Below, piece after piece: positions 42,117-50,944 of a stretch of DNA of 64,000 nucleotides. The stretch spans positions 51,490 through 115,489 of the forward strand of contig JADMJV010000116.1 in assembly GCA_018780265.1 (NCBI GenBank), in the 5' to 3' direction. A model generated the notes under the pieces. The model saw nothing but the letters and a program-made list of their open reading frames with translations. It was not told the DNA's origin and did no database searches. Made by a program: the position numbers and the translations under genes. Each line of letters opens with the position of its first letter. The first letter of the stretch is position 1. Source of the DNA: a bacterium (GTDB taxonomy: Bacteria; Vulcanimicrobiota; Xenobia; Xenobiales; JADMJV01).

Positions 42117-45100
42117 CAGACCCCTTCCTCCGACATCAGGCGGAAGCCGACCCACTGCAGTACAAAGTCTGGAAATGCCTCCATGCGCGTTGAGCATTGC
42201 TGCAATGGGGCGGGATTGAGGGTGCTGCCGCCCTTCTGCACCATAAATGGTCCGCCCTCGCTCCAACGGGAGGCGGTCCATTCCCAAATGTTGCCGGCCA
42301 TGTCCAGGCAGCCGTAAGGACTGGCGCCAGCAGGGTGGGCCTGCACCTGACTGGTACCCCGCGGTCCGCTTTCGTAGGCGTTGAGCCGAGAGGGTTCGTA
42401 TTCGTCGCCCCACGGATAGAGATTGCCCCGGCTGCCCCGGGCGGCCTTTTCCCAGCGCTCTTCACAGACCAGTTTCTTGCCCAGCCAGTTGGCGTAAGCC
42501 AGAGCGTCGTGCCAACTGACACAGACGACGGGATGGTGGTCTTCTTCGTCGGGGTAGCGATCGAGGTGAGTCGGTCGAAACTCGGCAAAATGGAGATTGG
42601 TGACCGGTGTCTTATCGATCCAGAAGCTGTCCAGTTCGACCAGCGCCCATTCTCGCTCGGAGTCGACCCGCGCGTGCCAGTATTTGGGAAGGAGAGCTTT
42701 GCGCTCCTGTCGGTTGGCGGCGCTTGAACCCAGCCAGGCCGGCCCGCCCGGCACACAGGCCATGGTCTGACTTCCAAAAAAACGCTGGCGGGTAGCCTGA
42801 ACCAGGGCGGCAAAGAAGCTCTCTCCCTGATTTTTCAAGAGGCGCTGGCGCACACTGTCAATCAGGCCGGGATTGGAGTGGGCTCGGGCGGCCTCCAGGA
42901 AACGCAATTGGGCTTGCTGCTCCATCGGATGGGTGGCCAGTTCGCTCAAGACCCTGCGCTGCACCCAACCATTCCAGTCCTGATCCAACATTCCCAGCAA
43001 GATCGGGGTGGGATGGTCGCCCCTGAAGTCCAGGGAGATCCCGTGAACCATCGAGGCTCTCAGCAGCAAGTGGTATTCATCCCGGCTGGGAACCAGTTGG
43101 TGATGCAGTTCGCGCACCACCATGGTGAGCCGGTCTGCCGACATCAAGCTTCCCAGGCTTTCCCAGCTCTCCAGTTCCGACTGCAACACCATGTGGGCGT
43201 GGCGCAGGGCCAGTTCGTCCTCACTGGCCCAGCTCTGAATCTCTTCGATCAGGTACTCGTGGGAGAGTTCGTAGAAAACCTCGTGGCTGCCCACCACTTT
43301 GCGTGCCAGTCGCAAGTCGACCAGGCGGTCTAACACTTCAACGACCGCCTGAGCTTCATGGGACAGTTGGCGCAGCACGCAATTGAGGGTTTGGGCGGCT
43401 TTGGTGCCCCGATCCGAAACCAATGCGCGCATGACCTTGCGAGGCAACTCGCGCCCCCAGTGGCCCTGGCTGAGTTGGCCCTCCAGTAGAATGGAGCGCA
43501 CCCCGCCCAGGCGGCGATAGTCTTCCAGGGCCAGACTGTGCCCCTGGCGGTTGTGCCACAAGCGATCCATGACGATTTGCAGCTCGGGAGGCTCGACGCC
43601 CTGTGTTTCCAGTTCGTTGAGCAATTCTTCCACCAGCGCGTCTTCGATTTCCAGGTCAAAGAGGGCGGCCGGACCCAGAATGCTCTGGCGGGCCTGCTCT
43701 CGGCTGAGCGTGGTCAACCGAAAGCGGGAGTCGAGCAGGGTTGGCACCCACTCTTCCAGAGAGGCGAGTTCGGCCAGAAAATCTTCGCGCAGCGAAAAGA
43801 GCAGGTGTACTCGGGTTAGCTCGGTATGGGAGGTCAGCTTCTTGAGCAGGTCGGCCAGGGGGCGTCTCTGCTTGACGGTCAGGCGCACGAAGAACTCCTC
43901 AAACTGGTCAAAGACGATCACCAGTCGTGGGCAATCCAGGCTCACCCTCAAGATGGCTTGGAACAGGTCGGCCTGGCCGCACAGCGTCTCCAGTTGGGCC
44001 AGCGGGTCGGTCAGGCAACGAATGGTCCAGACTTTTACGCCGGTCTCGTCCAGCCAGGGTAGAACTCCCGCACCCAGCAAGGAACTTTTGCCTACCCCGG
44101 AGCGCCCGAATAGCACCAACCAGCGACGGGTCAAAATCCAGGAACGCAACAGAGCCGACTCCCGGTCGCGTCCAAAAAAGAGGGCCCGGTCTTTGGGTCC
44201 AAACGGGTCCAAGAAGCGGTACGGGCTGTCGCTCTCCACTACGATGGGGCGCTCTTGTCCGGCTGGTTGGGCCAGCCGGCTGGCGACTTCGGTCAAGTGG
44301 TGCAGGCCGGTATAGATGCGAAAGCCGCGCTTTTTCCAGCGGCTCGTCTCTTCCTCGCCTTTCAGCGGGGGCTGTCCCAGGTCGATCAAAAATTGGTTCT
44401 GCCTGGGCCCCGCGGGAAAGCGACGGCGCACCTCTCGATGGAAGAGTTCCACCCAGTCGGCTGCCCCCACCCAGAACAGGGTGTGGGCGGTCAGGGCTGC
44501 CTCCCAGCCTGTCAAGACTTTGGCCAGGCGGGACCAGAGATCGTCCAGATCTGCTTCGGTGAGCACGTCTTCGGCCACGCAGGTGACCCCGGCCAGACGT
44601 GGGTCGGGGAAAAAGGACAGGCAAGGTAGGGAATGGGTGGACAGGGCCGATTGCAAGGCCGGGATCGGAACCCGTTGCTGACTCCAACGGCGAACGTCTC
44701 CCACCAAACTGGCCCGCCCAACCTCGGCCTCGCGCTCCTCGGCCACTTCGTAGAAAAAACCCTGGGTGGCCCAGGGGATCGATTGGAGTTCGGCCGGACC
44801 ACCCAGGGGGCCGACCAGACAAAACACCAGTTCACCCCGGCGCAGACCCTCCCATTCGGAGTCGCTCAGGGCGTCGGCCAGCCCAAAGGCGGGAAAGGTC
44901 AGGCGCCGGGCTTCGATTCGTCCCACACCCTTCAGTTCCAGGGGGGCCAAATTTTCGGCCTGCAAATCGTCCGGGAGAGACTCGAGTCGATCGGCCGCCT
45001 CTTTGGATATCAGCAGATTTCCGGCGCTGGTGGCCGTTTCCAATCGCTTGGCCACCGACAAAACGTGTCCTAGCACATCGCCTTCGGGGGTAATGGTCAC

Positions 45101-45358
45101 GTCGCCGATATGCAGTCCAAAGCGAAAGCCGTGGCGGCCGGTGGGGTCCCGGCGAAAAATCTGGTGAGCCGCCCTTATTGCCTCGGTCAGACTGGGAAAG
45201 GCGCACCACATTCCTTCGCGTTCGCGGCGAAAGAGCCAGCCGCCCCGCGCCTCAACCTGCTCCTGGACTAATGCATAGCCGTCCTGGAGGTTCTCCGGGC
45301 CACGTTCGGTGACTCCCACAGAGAGGATGGCCCGCAACTCCGTCCGCGCTTCGGTCAT
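42116..45358 (-). CDS. Cyclase-homology / STAND ATPase / FGE-like protein (metal-site-lost member of pair)
   Basis: 1080 residues, a paralogue of the next gene with the same domain order. The cyclase-like region (1-~185) has lost both metal Asp residues (ILSVGVTERG; REGMWCAF) but keeps the Arg of the transition-state motif (GHVLSVAKRLE) and an LELKGVG segment. A middle region (~190-390) with FWVGAADWVELF and KKRGFRIYTG is SIR2-like at best. The P-loop is at ~417 (FGRSGVGKSSLLGAG), with Walker B LVIVFDQFEEFF. From ~862 there is an FGE-like fold (VPGGPAWLGS, WEKAARGSRGNLYPWGDEYE, DMAGNIWEWTASRW) lacking catalytic Cys. Co-translated with its partner (TGATG). It diverges from the kinase gene across 38 bp. 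Confidence 0.85.
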   Translation of the reverse strand: MTEARTELRAILSVGVTERGPENLQDGYALVQEQVEARGGWLFRREREGMWCAFPSLTEAIRAAHQIFRRDPTGRHGFRFGLHIGDVTITPEGDVLGHVLSVAKRLETATSAGNLLISKEAADRLESLPDDLQAENLAPLELKGVGRIEARRLTFPAFGLADALSDSEWEGLRRGELVFCLVGPLGGPAELQSIPWATQGFFYEVAEEREAEVGRASLVGDVRRWSQQRVPIPALQSALSTHSLPCLSFFPDPRLAGVTCVAEDVLTEADLDDLWSRLAKVLTGWEAALTAHTLFWVGAADWVELFHREVRRRFPAGPRQNQFLIDLGQPPLKGEEETSRWKKRGFRIYTGLHHLTEVASRLAQPAGQERPIVVESDSPYRFLDPFGPKDRALFFGRDRESALLRSWILTRRWLVLFGRSGVGKSSLLGAGVLPWLDETGVKVWTIRCLTDPLAQLETLCGQADLFQAILRVSLDCPRLVIVFDQFEEFFVRLTVKQRRPLADLLKKLTSHTELTRVHLLFSLREDFLAELASLEEWVPTLLDSRFRLTTLSREQARQSILGPAALFDLEIEDALVEELLNELETQGVEPPELQIVMDRLWHNRQGHSLALEDYRRLGGVRSILLEGQLSQGHWGRELPRKVMRALVSDRGTKAAQTLNCVLRQLSHEAQAVVEVLDRLVDLRLARKVVGSHEVFYELSHEYLIEEIQSWASEDELALRHAHMVLQSELESWESLGSLMSADRLTMVVRELHHQLVPSRDEYHLLLRASMVHGISLDFRGDHPTPILLGMLDQDWNGWVQRRVLSELATHPMEQQAQLRFLEAARAHSNPGLIDSVRQRLLKNQGESFFAALVQATRQRFFGSQTMACVPGGPAWLGSSAANRQERKALLPKYWHARVDSEREWALVELDSFWIDKTPVTNLHFAEFRPTHLDRYPDEEDHHPVVCVSWHDALAYANWLGKKLVCEERWEKAARGSRGNLYPWGDEYEPSRLNAYESGPRGTSQVQAHPAGASPYGCLDMAGNIWEWTASRWSEGGPFMVQKGGSTLNPAPLQQCSTRMEAFPDFVLQWVGFRLMSEEGV

Positions 45359-45396
45359 GATCCAGGAAGGCCGGAAGCGGCTGGGAAAGCCCCGGT

Positions 45397-46014
45397 ATGG
45401 CAGTTTTCTTGCTGGACGGTCCCTCGGCTTCGGGTAAAACCACCCTGGCCCGAGCTTTGCTGGAAAAGTTTTCGGGTCGGCTGCAGTTTTGCCGACGTTT
45501 GTGCACTCGATGCCCTCGCCCGGGCGAGTTGGATAGCCCGCTGCGCGACTACGACTTTGTCACCCCGGAGGAGTTTGCGGCTCAAAAAAATGCCGGAGGT
45601 CTGGCCGTGTGGCGGGAATTTGATTTTGGGATGAGCTACGGCCTGCCGCGTCTCTCTGTGGAAAGAGCGTTGCAGCAGGGCAGTGTGCTGGCCCTGGTCG
45701 ATCTGGGTACGGCGCCCCAAGCCCGCCAGCATTGGCCCTATTGCATCGCCATTTTGTTGTGCGCGCCTCTGCCCGAATTGGAGCGACGCCTGCGCGAGCG
45801 AGGCGGGCACAGCCTGGAGCAGATTGCTGAACGGTTGAGCAATGCTGCCGCCGTTTTGCCGTCGGTAGTGGACTACGACTATGTGGTGGTAAATCGACCT
45901 CCTCATTGGGAGCACGCCTTGGAGCAATTGGACTGGATTGTCTCTCGGCATCTCGGGACGGTCAGACCACCGCTCCCAGCGGATGGTCGTTTTGCTGACG
46001 CAAAGCCCGAATGA
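45397..46014 (+). CDS. Guanylate kinase-like P-loop nucleotide kinase
   Basis: 205 residues. The P-loop LLDGPSASGKTTLARALL is at the N-terminus, and CTRCPRPGELD, DYDFVTPEEF and SYGLP follow in the same order as the GMP-binding elements of guanylate kinase. Arg-rich lid segments (ELERRLRERGG) are present. Genuine GMP kinase activity, or use of another phosphoryl acceptor, cannot be decided. The two genes flanking it encode cyclase-like and cyclic-nucleotide-binding proteins, so a purine-nucleotide role fits. The 3' end overlaps the convergent MBL gene by 53 bp. Confidence 0.8.
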   Translation: MAVFLLDGPSASGKTTLARALLEKFSGRLQFCRRLCTRCPRPGELDSPLRDYDFVTPEEFAAQKNAGGLAVWREFDFGMSYGLPRLSVERALQQGSVLALVDLGTAPQARQHWPYCIAILLCAPLPELERRLRERGGHSLEQIAERLSNAAAVLPSVVDYDYVVVNRPPHWEHALEQLDWIVSRHLGTVRPPLPADGRFADAKPE

Positions 46015-48127
46015 AAGAGCCCGGATTGGCGAGGAAGAAGGCGCGGACCCCTTCCATGGGCATTCGATAAGCCTCGACCTCGCCGAGGGCCCGTGCTTGA
46101 AACCGGTGCAGACAGGGACTCAGGTCCTCGTTGACTCGGCCCACCCAGGCGCCGCGGTAGAGCGAGTGGGAACCAAATTGAATTTCGCCCTCACGAATCA
46201 GCCAGTAGCAGTCGACCGGGCTGCCCTCTTCAAAGAGGATCTCGTTGGCGTTGATGTGTTTGCGCTCCATGATGGCTAATAGTTGGGTCTTTTGAAAGGT
46301 GGAGAGGGAGTCGAGCAGGCGGTTGTCCTGGAAGACTCCCCACGAACCTTCCATCTTATTGTGGGATACCCGGCAGAACAGGTCGGGCAGTTGAGTGCCG
46401 CGGATAAAATCAAGAAAGTCCTGGCGTTTGATCGAGAGAACCTCCACGTGGCTGACGGCCACTACGTCAGCCACACGGGGCCGATCCAGTACCAGGGCGA
46501 TTTCGCCGATGTAGTCGTAGCGGCCCACCCTTTTCACCAATTCCCCTTCGCGCACAATCTCGGCTTCTCCCGACAGGATGATGTGAAAGGTTTCGCCGCG
46601 CTCGCCAGCGCGCACCAACTTGGTACCCGCAGGATGACTGGAGTAGCTGGAGATGCGCAGGAACTCGGCAGCCCGACTGATGGTCAACGTGTGGAAGAGG
46701 TCCACATGGCTCAGCGCGTCCAGAATTTGCTGGGAGTGACTGACGTCAGGAGTTTCGATTTCGAGAACGAGGCTTTGGGCTACTCCCGGAGGAGCCAGGC
46801 GCAGGCCTGAATCAGCCGGGATGGCCGATTCGGAGACGTGGGTGAGATACATGTTTTTCTTCACCTCTGGCGGTAAGGCCGCCAGCACGTTCATGGGGGT
46901 ATGAATGGGCGGGATGCCCGCCTCGTGGATGACCAGGTCAGAATGCCACGGGAAGTCGATCAGGTCGGCTGCTCGAGCCTTCGAAAGAACCCCCTCCTCG
47001 GCCAGCTTTTCGATAGCCGGAGGATCATAAAGGGTATCGCAGGAGTAGGCAAAGCTTTTACCCTGGTAGCGCATGGAGAAGCCCAGCGTGGGGATGGGGT
47101 GAAGCATGTATTTGAAAGTAAAGTCGGCTCCCCCGATATTGACCGGTTGCCCTACCGGAATGGGCCGGTAATCAAAGAGTTGGCGAAATTGACGGCCACT
47201 CAAATTGGTGATCGATCGGTATTTGGAGACAAAGCTGTTGAGTACGGTAGGCGTGGTATGGATGGTCACGCGACCCTCCTGCAAGATTTTTTGCAGGGTG
47301 CCCGAGTCGTGGTCCGCGTGACAGTGGGTCAGCACAATGTCTTCCACCAGTCGTCCGTCGATATTTTGGTGGCGCAACCATTCGGTAGTATGAACCGGCG
47401 GGTCGACCAGGATACCTTTGCGGTTGACCCAAAGAATAAAGCCAGAGGTGAGGGAGCGGGCGTCAAAGCCGTGACCGCTCCCCAGCACGGTCATACCCAG
47501 GGCAGGGGGGTGAAAGCGATGGCTGACCGGAGGCTCGTCGAAGACCACTTTGCCCGGCCCCTGGTAGGAGAATTCGTGACTTTGCTGGCCCTGGCTCAGC
47601 CGATACCGGTCCTGACCAAGATCCTGCAGTTGATAGCCGTCGATCTCCACCCGACCGCTTTCATCAAAGACCAGTGGCGTGACCACATCACGCAGTAACA
47701 GACGCCCGCGCTGACGCTTGGAGTCGTGCTTGTACCAGCGCATCTCTCGGGCCAGATCGGGGTAGGCCGGCGTGTTGGACCCGTGGGCGTATTCTCCCGC
47801 GTAGTCCAGGCATGAGGGACCGAAGATCGCTTCCTTCAAAACTCTCACCAGCGAGCGCAACTGATGGGCCCTGCAAATGAAGCGAAGTTTGCGCTGTTTG
47901 AGGTAGAAATTAAAGTAGACGGGAAATTCCAGTTCGGCTGCGCTCACTCCCAGGTAGGGGTCAAACAGGCGCTCGGGCACCACAAAGATTTGGGGCACGC
48001 CCTCGCTGCTCTGCATGGTATCTTTAATGGTCTCGGGGTAGGCTCCCACTTGAAGGTGTAGATCGTCCCACCGGATCACCTGACCCCCCCGGCCCAACGA
48101 CTCGATCGAGAATGGCTTGGAACTCAC
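45962..48127 (-). CDS. Metallo-beta-lactamase-fold protein with two cyclic-nucleotide-binding domains
   Basis: About 721 residues. After a ~200-residue N-terminal region, an MBL hydrolase domain carries LTHCHADHD (HxHxDH) near 265, SCDT, and later His residues (VIHEAG, MYLTHVSE). A cNMP-binding domain (~480-590) keeps the phosphate-binding signature GEIALVLDRPRVADV including the Arg. A second, more divergent one (~600-700) follows. Related proteins hydrolyse cyclic nucleotides or use them to control hydrolysis. I chose GTG 48127, 10 bases after AGGGGAG, over a GTG three codons upstream that is too close. Neighbouring cyclase-like genes suggest a shared signal (inference). Confidence 0.88.
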   Translation of the reverse strand: MSSKPFSIESLGRGGQVIRWDDLHLQVGAYPETIKDTMQSSEGVPQIFVVPERLFDPYLGVSAAELEFPVYFNFYLKQRKLRFICRAHQLRSLVRVLKEAIFGPSCLDYAGEYAHGSNTPAYPDLAREMRWYKHDSKRQRGRLLLRDVVTPLVFDESGRVEIDGYQLQDLGQDRYRLSQGQQSHEFSYQGPGKVVFDEPPVSHRFHPPALGMTVLGSGHGFDARSLTSGFILWVNRKGILVDPPVHTTEWLRHQNIDGRLVEDIVLTHCHADHDSGTLQKILQEGRVTIHTTPTVLNSFVSKYRSITNLSGRQFRQLFDYRPIPVGQPVNIGGADFTFKYMLHPIPTLGFSMRYQGKSFAYSCDTLYDPPAIEKLAEEGVLSKARAADLIDFPWHSDLVIHEAGIPPIHTPMNVLAALPPEVKKNMYLTHVSESAIPADSGLRLAPPGVAQSLVLEIETPDVSHSQQILDALSHVDLFHTLTISRAAEFLRISSYSSHPAGTKLVRAGERGETFHIILSGEAEIVREGELVKRVGRYDYIGEIALVLDRPRVADVVAVSHVEVLSIKRQDFLDFIRGTQLPDLFCRVSHNKMEGSWGVFQDNRLLDSLSTFQKTQLLAIMERKHINANEILFEEGSPVDCYWLIREGEIQFGSHSLYRGAWVGRVNEDLSPCLHRFQARALGEVEAYRMPMEGVRAFFLANPGSFIRALRQQNDHPLGAVV

Positions 48128-48251
48128 GCGGCACACACTCCCCTGCTAGATGGGGCCGTCGTTCGTGGCGCTCCCTTCTTCTCCTCGAAGGAGAGGGGCC
48201 CAACCTCCTACGGGGAAGGCGGCCAGGGCGGAGGGACAGGAGGAGGGTAGA

Positions 48252-48845
48252 GTGGAAGGTCGGCACACCCACGTAGACCTGGAGAAATTGCAAGCAGCTC
48301 AGCGCCTTATGGCCGAAGCCATGGGAGAAGACTGCGCCGAAGCGCTGGAGTTTACGGCCGATCGCTTTGCGCGCTGGCAGAAAGCGGCCCTGGTTGACCC
48401 CCGCACCCACTACGACCCCGACAATGTCAAGCTATTCCCCGTGCCCGATCCGGCTTGCGTGGAGTTGGTCACGATCAAAGTGACCGCCTTCTCCGCCTGC
48501 GAACACCATTATGCCCCGGCCTGGCTCAAGGCCACCATCGGCTATTTGCCCGGTGAGCACTACATCGGCTACTCCAAGATGGTCAAAATGTTTAAGCACT
48601 TTGCCTGCAAATACACGATGGACGAGCGCATCTGCAACGATTTTCTGGGCGAGTTGGTCAGCAAGGTGCAACCTCGTGGGGCCGGCGTGCTGCTGCGTGG
48701 CAAGCATTTTTGCGTCATTTCACGGGGCGGAAACGAGCACGACTTCCCAATGATGAGCGCATTTTGGGGTGAATTGAAGAGCAATCACAGCCTGCGCAGC
48801 GAGTTTTATCAGCACGCTATGGCCTCCTGGGAGACGGGCATCTGA
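48252..48845 (+). CDS. folE: GTP cyclohydrolase I
   Basis: 197 residues. It opens the GTP ring to give dihydroneopterin triphosphate, the first step toward folate, pterins or deazaguanines. The zinc and catalytic residues are in place: SACEHHYAP (Cys-Glu-His-His), IGYSKMVKMF, and GKHFCVISRGG with the third zinc Cys. The Glu/Arg pair in MDERI corresponds to the QER/DER element. The GTG start at 48252 follows AGGAGGAGGG; the longer frame to 48150 is Pro/Arg-rich and rejected. It diverges from the MBL/cNMP gene. No other folate or queuosine gene is in the window. Confidence 0.95.
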   Translation: MEGRHTHVDLEKLQAAQRLMAEAMGEDCAEALEFTADRFARWQKAALVDPRTHYDPDNVKLFPVPDPACVELVTIKVTAFSACEHHYAPAWLKATIGYLPGEHYIGYSKMVKMFKHFACKYTMDERICNDFLGELVSKVQPRGAGVLLRGKHFCVISRGGNEHDFPMMSAFWGELKSNHSLRSEFYQHAMASWETGI

Positions 48846-48850
48846 CGGCT

Positions 48851-49708
48851 TCAGGGCTGAGTGATCAGCAGGCTTCGAAAGAAGCGCTGGATCATTTCCT
48901 CGTCATTCATGAAGTTAATGGCGCACAACTCATAGACGTGATTGTCGCTGCAGAATACCCGCACATGAGCCAGGTAGATTTGGTATTGCCCGATCACCTC
49001 CAGTCCGGGGAGCCCCTGGTGGGTGATGGGCTGGCGGCTGATTTCTTTGATGCCAGACTCTTTCACGACGGCCGTCATTTCACTTTCCAGGGTCTGATTG
49101 CGTGTTTCCGGGGTGGTGGTGGTATTGCCCGCAGCGACCACTACCACTCCCTGGCCTTTGCCGACGGCGGTCCAGACCATGCCGCTGGCAAAGGGAGTGG
49201 CCTGGGTAATGGGATAGGGAACTTCGACGGAAAACCCGTAACCAGGCGGGTTGAACAGGCCAGCTGGCGCGGTTGGGCTTTCAAAGCCGGGCGGCGGCAT
49301 CGATGGGCCGACTGCAGGGTTCTCCTGGGACAGACCGAGTTGTTGATCGATAGCCTGCAGGGCTTCCTCGGGCGAGGCGTAGGCGTAGCGCCAGGTCACC
49401 TTGACCGGGCGTTTGCCGGTGGGATCCAACTGGGTCAGGGAAATGAAAGGTTTGGACGTTCGCCCCACCCCCAGGCTCTTGAGATAGTTTGCATGCTCGG
49501 GCTCGGCCAGATTGTATACGTTGAAGGATTGATCCACTCCGGCACCGGCGAAATGCCCCTCAGCGCGTTTTTGCTTCAGCAATTCCACCAGACCCTTATG
49601 GAGCTGGGTAGAACTGCTCTGGGTGGAGTCGAATACCACCAGAATGCCCGTCCGGGGCGCCGCCCAGGCCAGGCTGAGACAGGTGAGTAGCAGTATCCAC
49701 TTCAACAT
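48851..49708 (-). CDS. Secreted protein of unknown function
   Basis: 285 residues with a Sec signal peptide (MLKWILLLTCLSLAWA). An N-terminal ~125-residue domain (TGILVVFDSTQSSSTQLHKGL, YLKSLGVGRTSKPFISL) alternates strands and helices. A Pro-rich linker (PSMPPPGFESPTAPAG) leads to a C-terminal domain (GYGFSVEVPYPITQATPF, then YELCAINFMNDEEMIQRFFRSL). The latter has the pattern of PsbP-like or DUF1795 folds; this is a weak resemblance. No catalytic motif is evident. Convergent with folE (5-bp gap) and 43 bp downstream of the binding-protein gene. Confidence 0.72.
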   Translation of the reverse strand: MLKWILLLTCLSLAWAAPRTGILVVFDSTQSSSTQLHKGLVELLKQKRAEGHFAGAGVDQSFNVYNLAEPEHANYLKSLGVGRTSKPFISLTQLDPTGKRPVKVTWRYAYASPEEALQAIDQQLGLSQENPAVGPSMPPPGFESPTAPAGLFNPPGYGFSVEVPYPITQATPFASGMVWTAVGKGQGVVVVAAGNTTTTPETRNQTLESEMTAVVKESGIKEISRQPITHQGLPGLEVIGQYQIYLAHVRVFCSDNHVYELCAINFMNDEEMIQRFFRSLLITQP

Positions 49709-49751
49709 CGCCAGAGGCCTTCGCCGGCCGACTTTGCCGACCTTGCCGGAG

Positions 49752-50882
49752 TTATTCCGGGGCCGGGCGCCAGCGGCCCTGCTCGATTTGAATCATCAGG
49801 AACGACTCGTGGGTCAATCCATTGTGATCGACGGGTGAGAAGTGATAGACCCCGGACACGGCCGGCCACCCCTGCAGATTTTCCAAGTAAGCTCGAATTT
49901 TGGCCCGGTTGGGGCCGGCCGCGCGAGCCGCTTCGACCAGCAGGTTGGCGGCGTCCCAGCCGTAGCCGCCAAAGTTGCTGAGGGGGAGAGCGTGTTGGTC
50001 GCAAAAGCGTGAGAACTGTTCGATGGCGGGCTTTTGAGCGTGATTTTCGGCCAGCGACTGGGGCACCAGCAGCGGACTGCCCGGAAAGAGCACGCCATTG
50101 GCCGCCTCTCCGCCGGCCTGCAAAAATTCGGGTCCAGCGATGCCGCCACTGTGCAGCAAGGGAATGGAGATGCCCTGGCGGCGAGCGGCCAGAGTTAACT
50201 CAACAGCCCCCGCCGCACTCCACCAGATCACCAGCGCCTGCGGCCTGGACTGCAGCGAGGCACGCACCAACTGGTCAGTTTCTTCGGGCTTCAGTTGACG
50301 ATCCGGGGAAACCTGGTCGGAGATCAGGGTCAGTCCAAAGTCGGGGGCCTGGGTCAGCAGTTCACGCCGGCCTGCCTTGCCAAAGCCTGACTCCACCGAA
50401 ATCAGAGCGATACGCTTCAGATCATGGCGGGCCAGGTAATCTCCGATTTGATAAACCATGTGGTAGGTGGTGATGGGCAAGCGAAAGACCCAGGGACTGG
50501 TGGGATGACTGCGGTCGGCGGCCGATATGGACAGGCAGGGCAGTTTGTAGTCATTGGCCTGCCGAATAACAGCCAGCGTTTCGTCGGTAGTGCAGGGACC
50601 GATTACGCCTAACAGGCTGGGGTCGGCCGCCAGTCGACGCAGACTGTCTTCGGCCTTGGAAGTTTGACCTTCGCTGTCGTGAATCACAAATTCTACGCCC
50701 GGCAGTCCCAAGACTTTGACGACCTCTGCCCCGGGTTTACCTACAAAGGCGTAGCGGCCCGTTTGTGAGAAAATAGCGCCAAATCGCAGTTTTTGGGGCG
50801 GTGGACCGGGGGGCATAGCGGAACAGCCCATCAACAGCAAAGCCAACCACAATGCCCCTCGCATGGCGGCTCTTTTGGCCAT
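49752..50882 (-). CDS. Lipoprotein ABC-type (branched-chain amino-acid family) solute-binding protein
   Basis: 376 residues. The lipobox LLLMGCSA gives a lipid-anchored mature N-terminus. The body matches the two-lobed LivJ/Peripla_BP_6 fold (FGAIFSQTGRYAFVG, VIGPCTTDETLAV, PWVFRLPITTYHM, LISVESGFGKAG, GYGWDAANLLVEAAR). No permease or ATPase gene is adjacent, so transport partners lie elsewhere, or the protein acts as a sensor. Ligand unknown. Diverges from the CNNM/CorC-type gene. Confidence 0.88.
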   Translation of the reverse strand: MAKRAAMRGALWLALLLMGCSAMPPGPPPQKLRFGAIFSQTGRYAFVGKPGAEVVKVLGLPGVEFVIHDSEGQTSKAEDSLRRLAADPSLLGVIGPCTTDETLAVIRQANDYKLPCLSISAADRSHPTSPWVFRLPITTYHMVYQIGDYLARHDLKRIALISVESGFGKAGRRELLTQAPDFGLTLISDQVSPDRQLKPEETDQLVRASLQSRPQALVIWWSAAGAVELTLAARRQGISIPLLHSGGIAGPEFLQAGGEAANGVLFPGSPLLVPQSLAENHAQKPAIEQFSRFCDQHALPLSNFGGYGWDAANLLVEAARAAGPNRAKIRAYLENLQGWPAVSGVYHFSPVDHNGLTHESFLMIQIEQGRWRPAPE

Positions 50883-50944
50883 GTCGGCGCCTCAACCTGC
50901 TCCAGAGAAGGTTGCCATGGTCACTCGAGGAATTCCAACCGGCC

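Noticed and set aside
42117..42413. N-terminal extension of the downstream cyclase-STAND-FGE gene
   Set aside because: It lies inside the 3' end of the upstream paralogue in another frame; the cyclase fold starts at the TGATG junction.
48150..48251. N-terminal extension of folE in the same frame
   Set aside because: Pro/Arg-rich, contains hairpins and the ribosome site for the GTG at 48252; likely untranslated leader.
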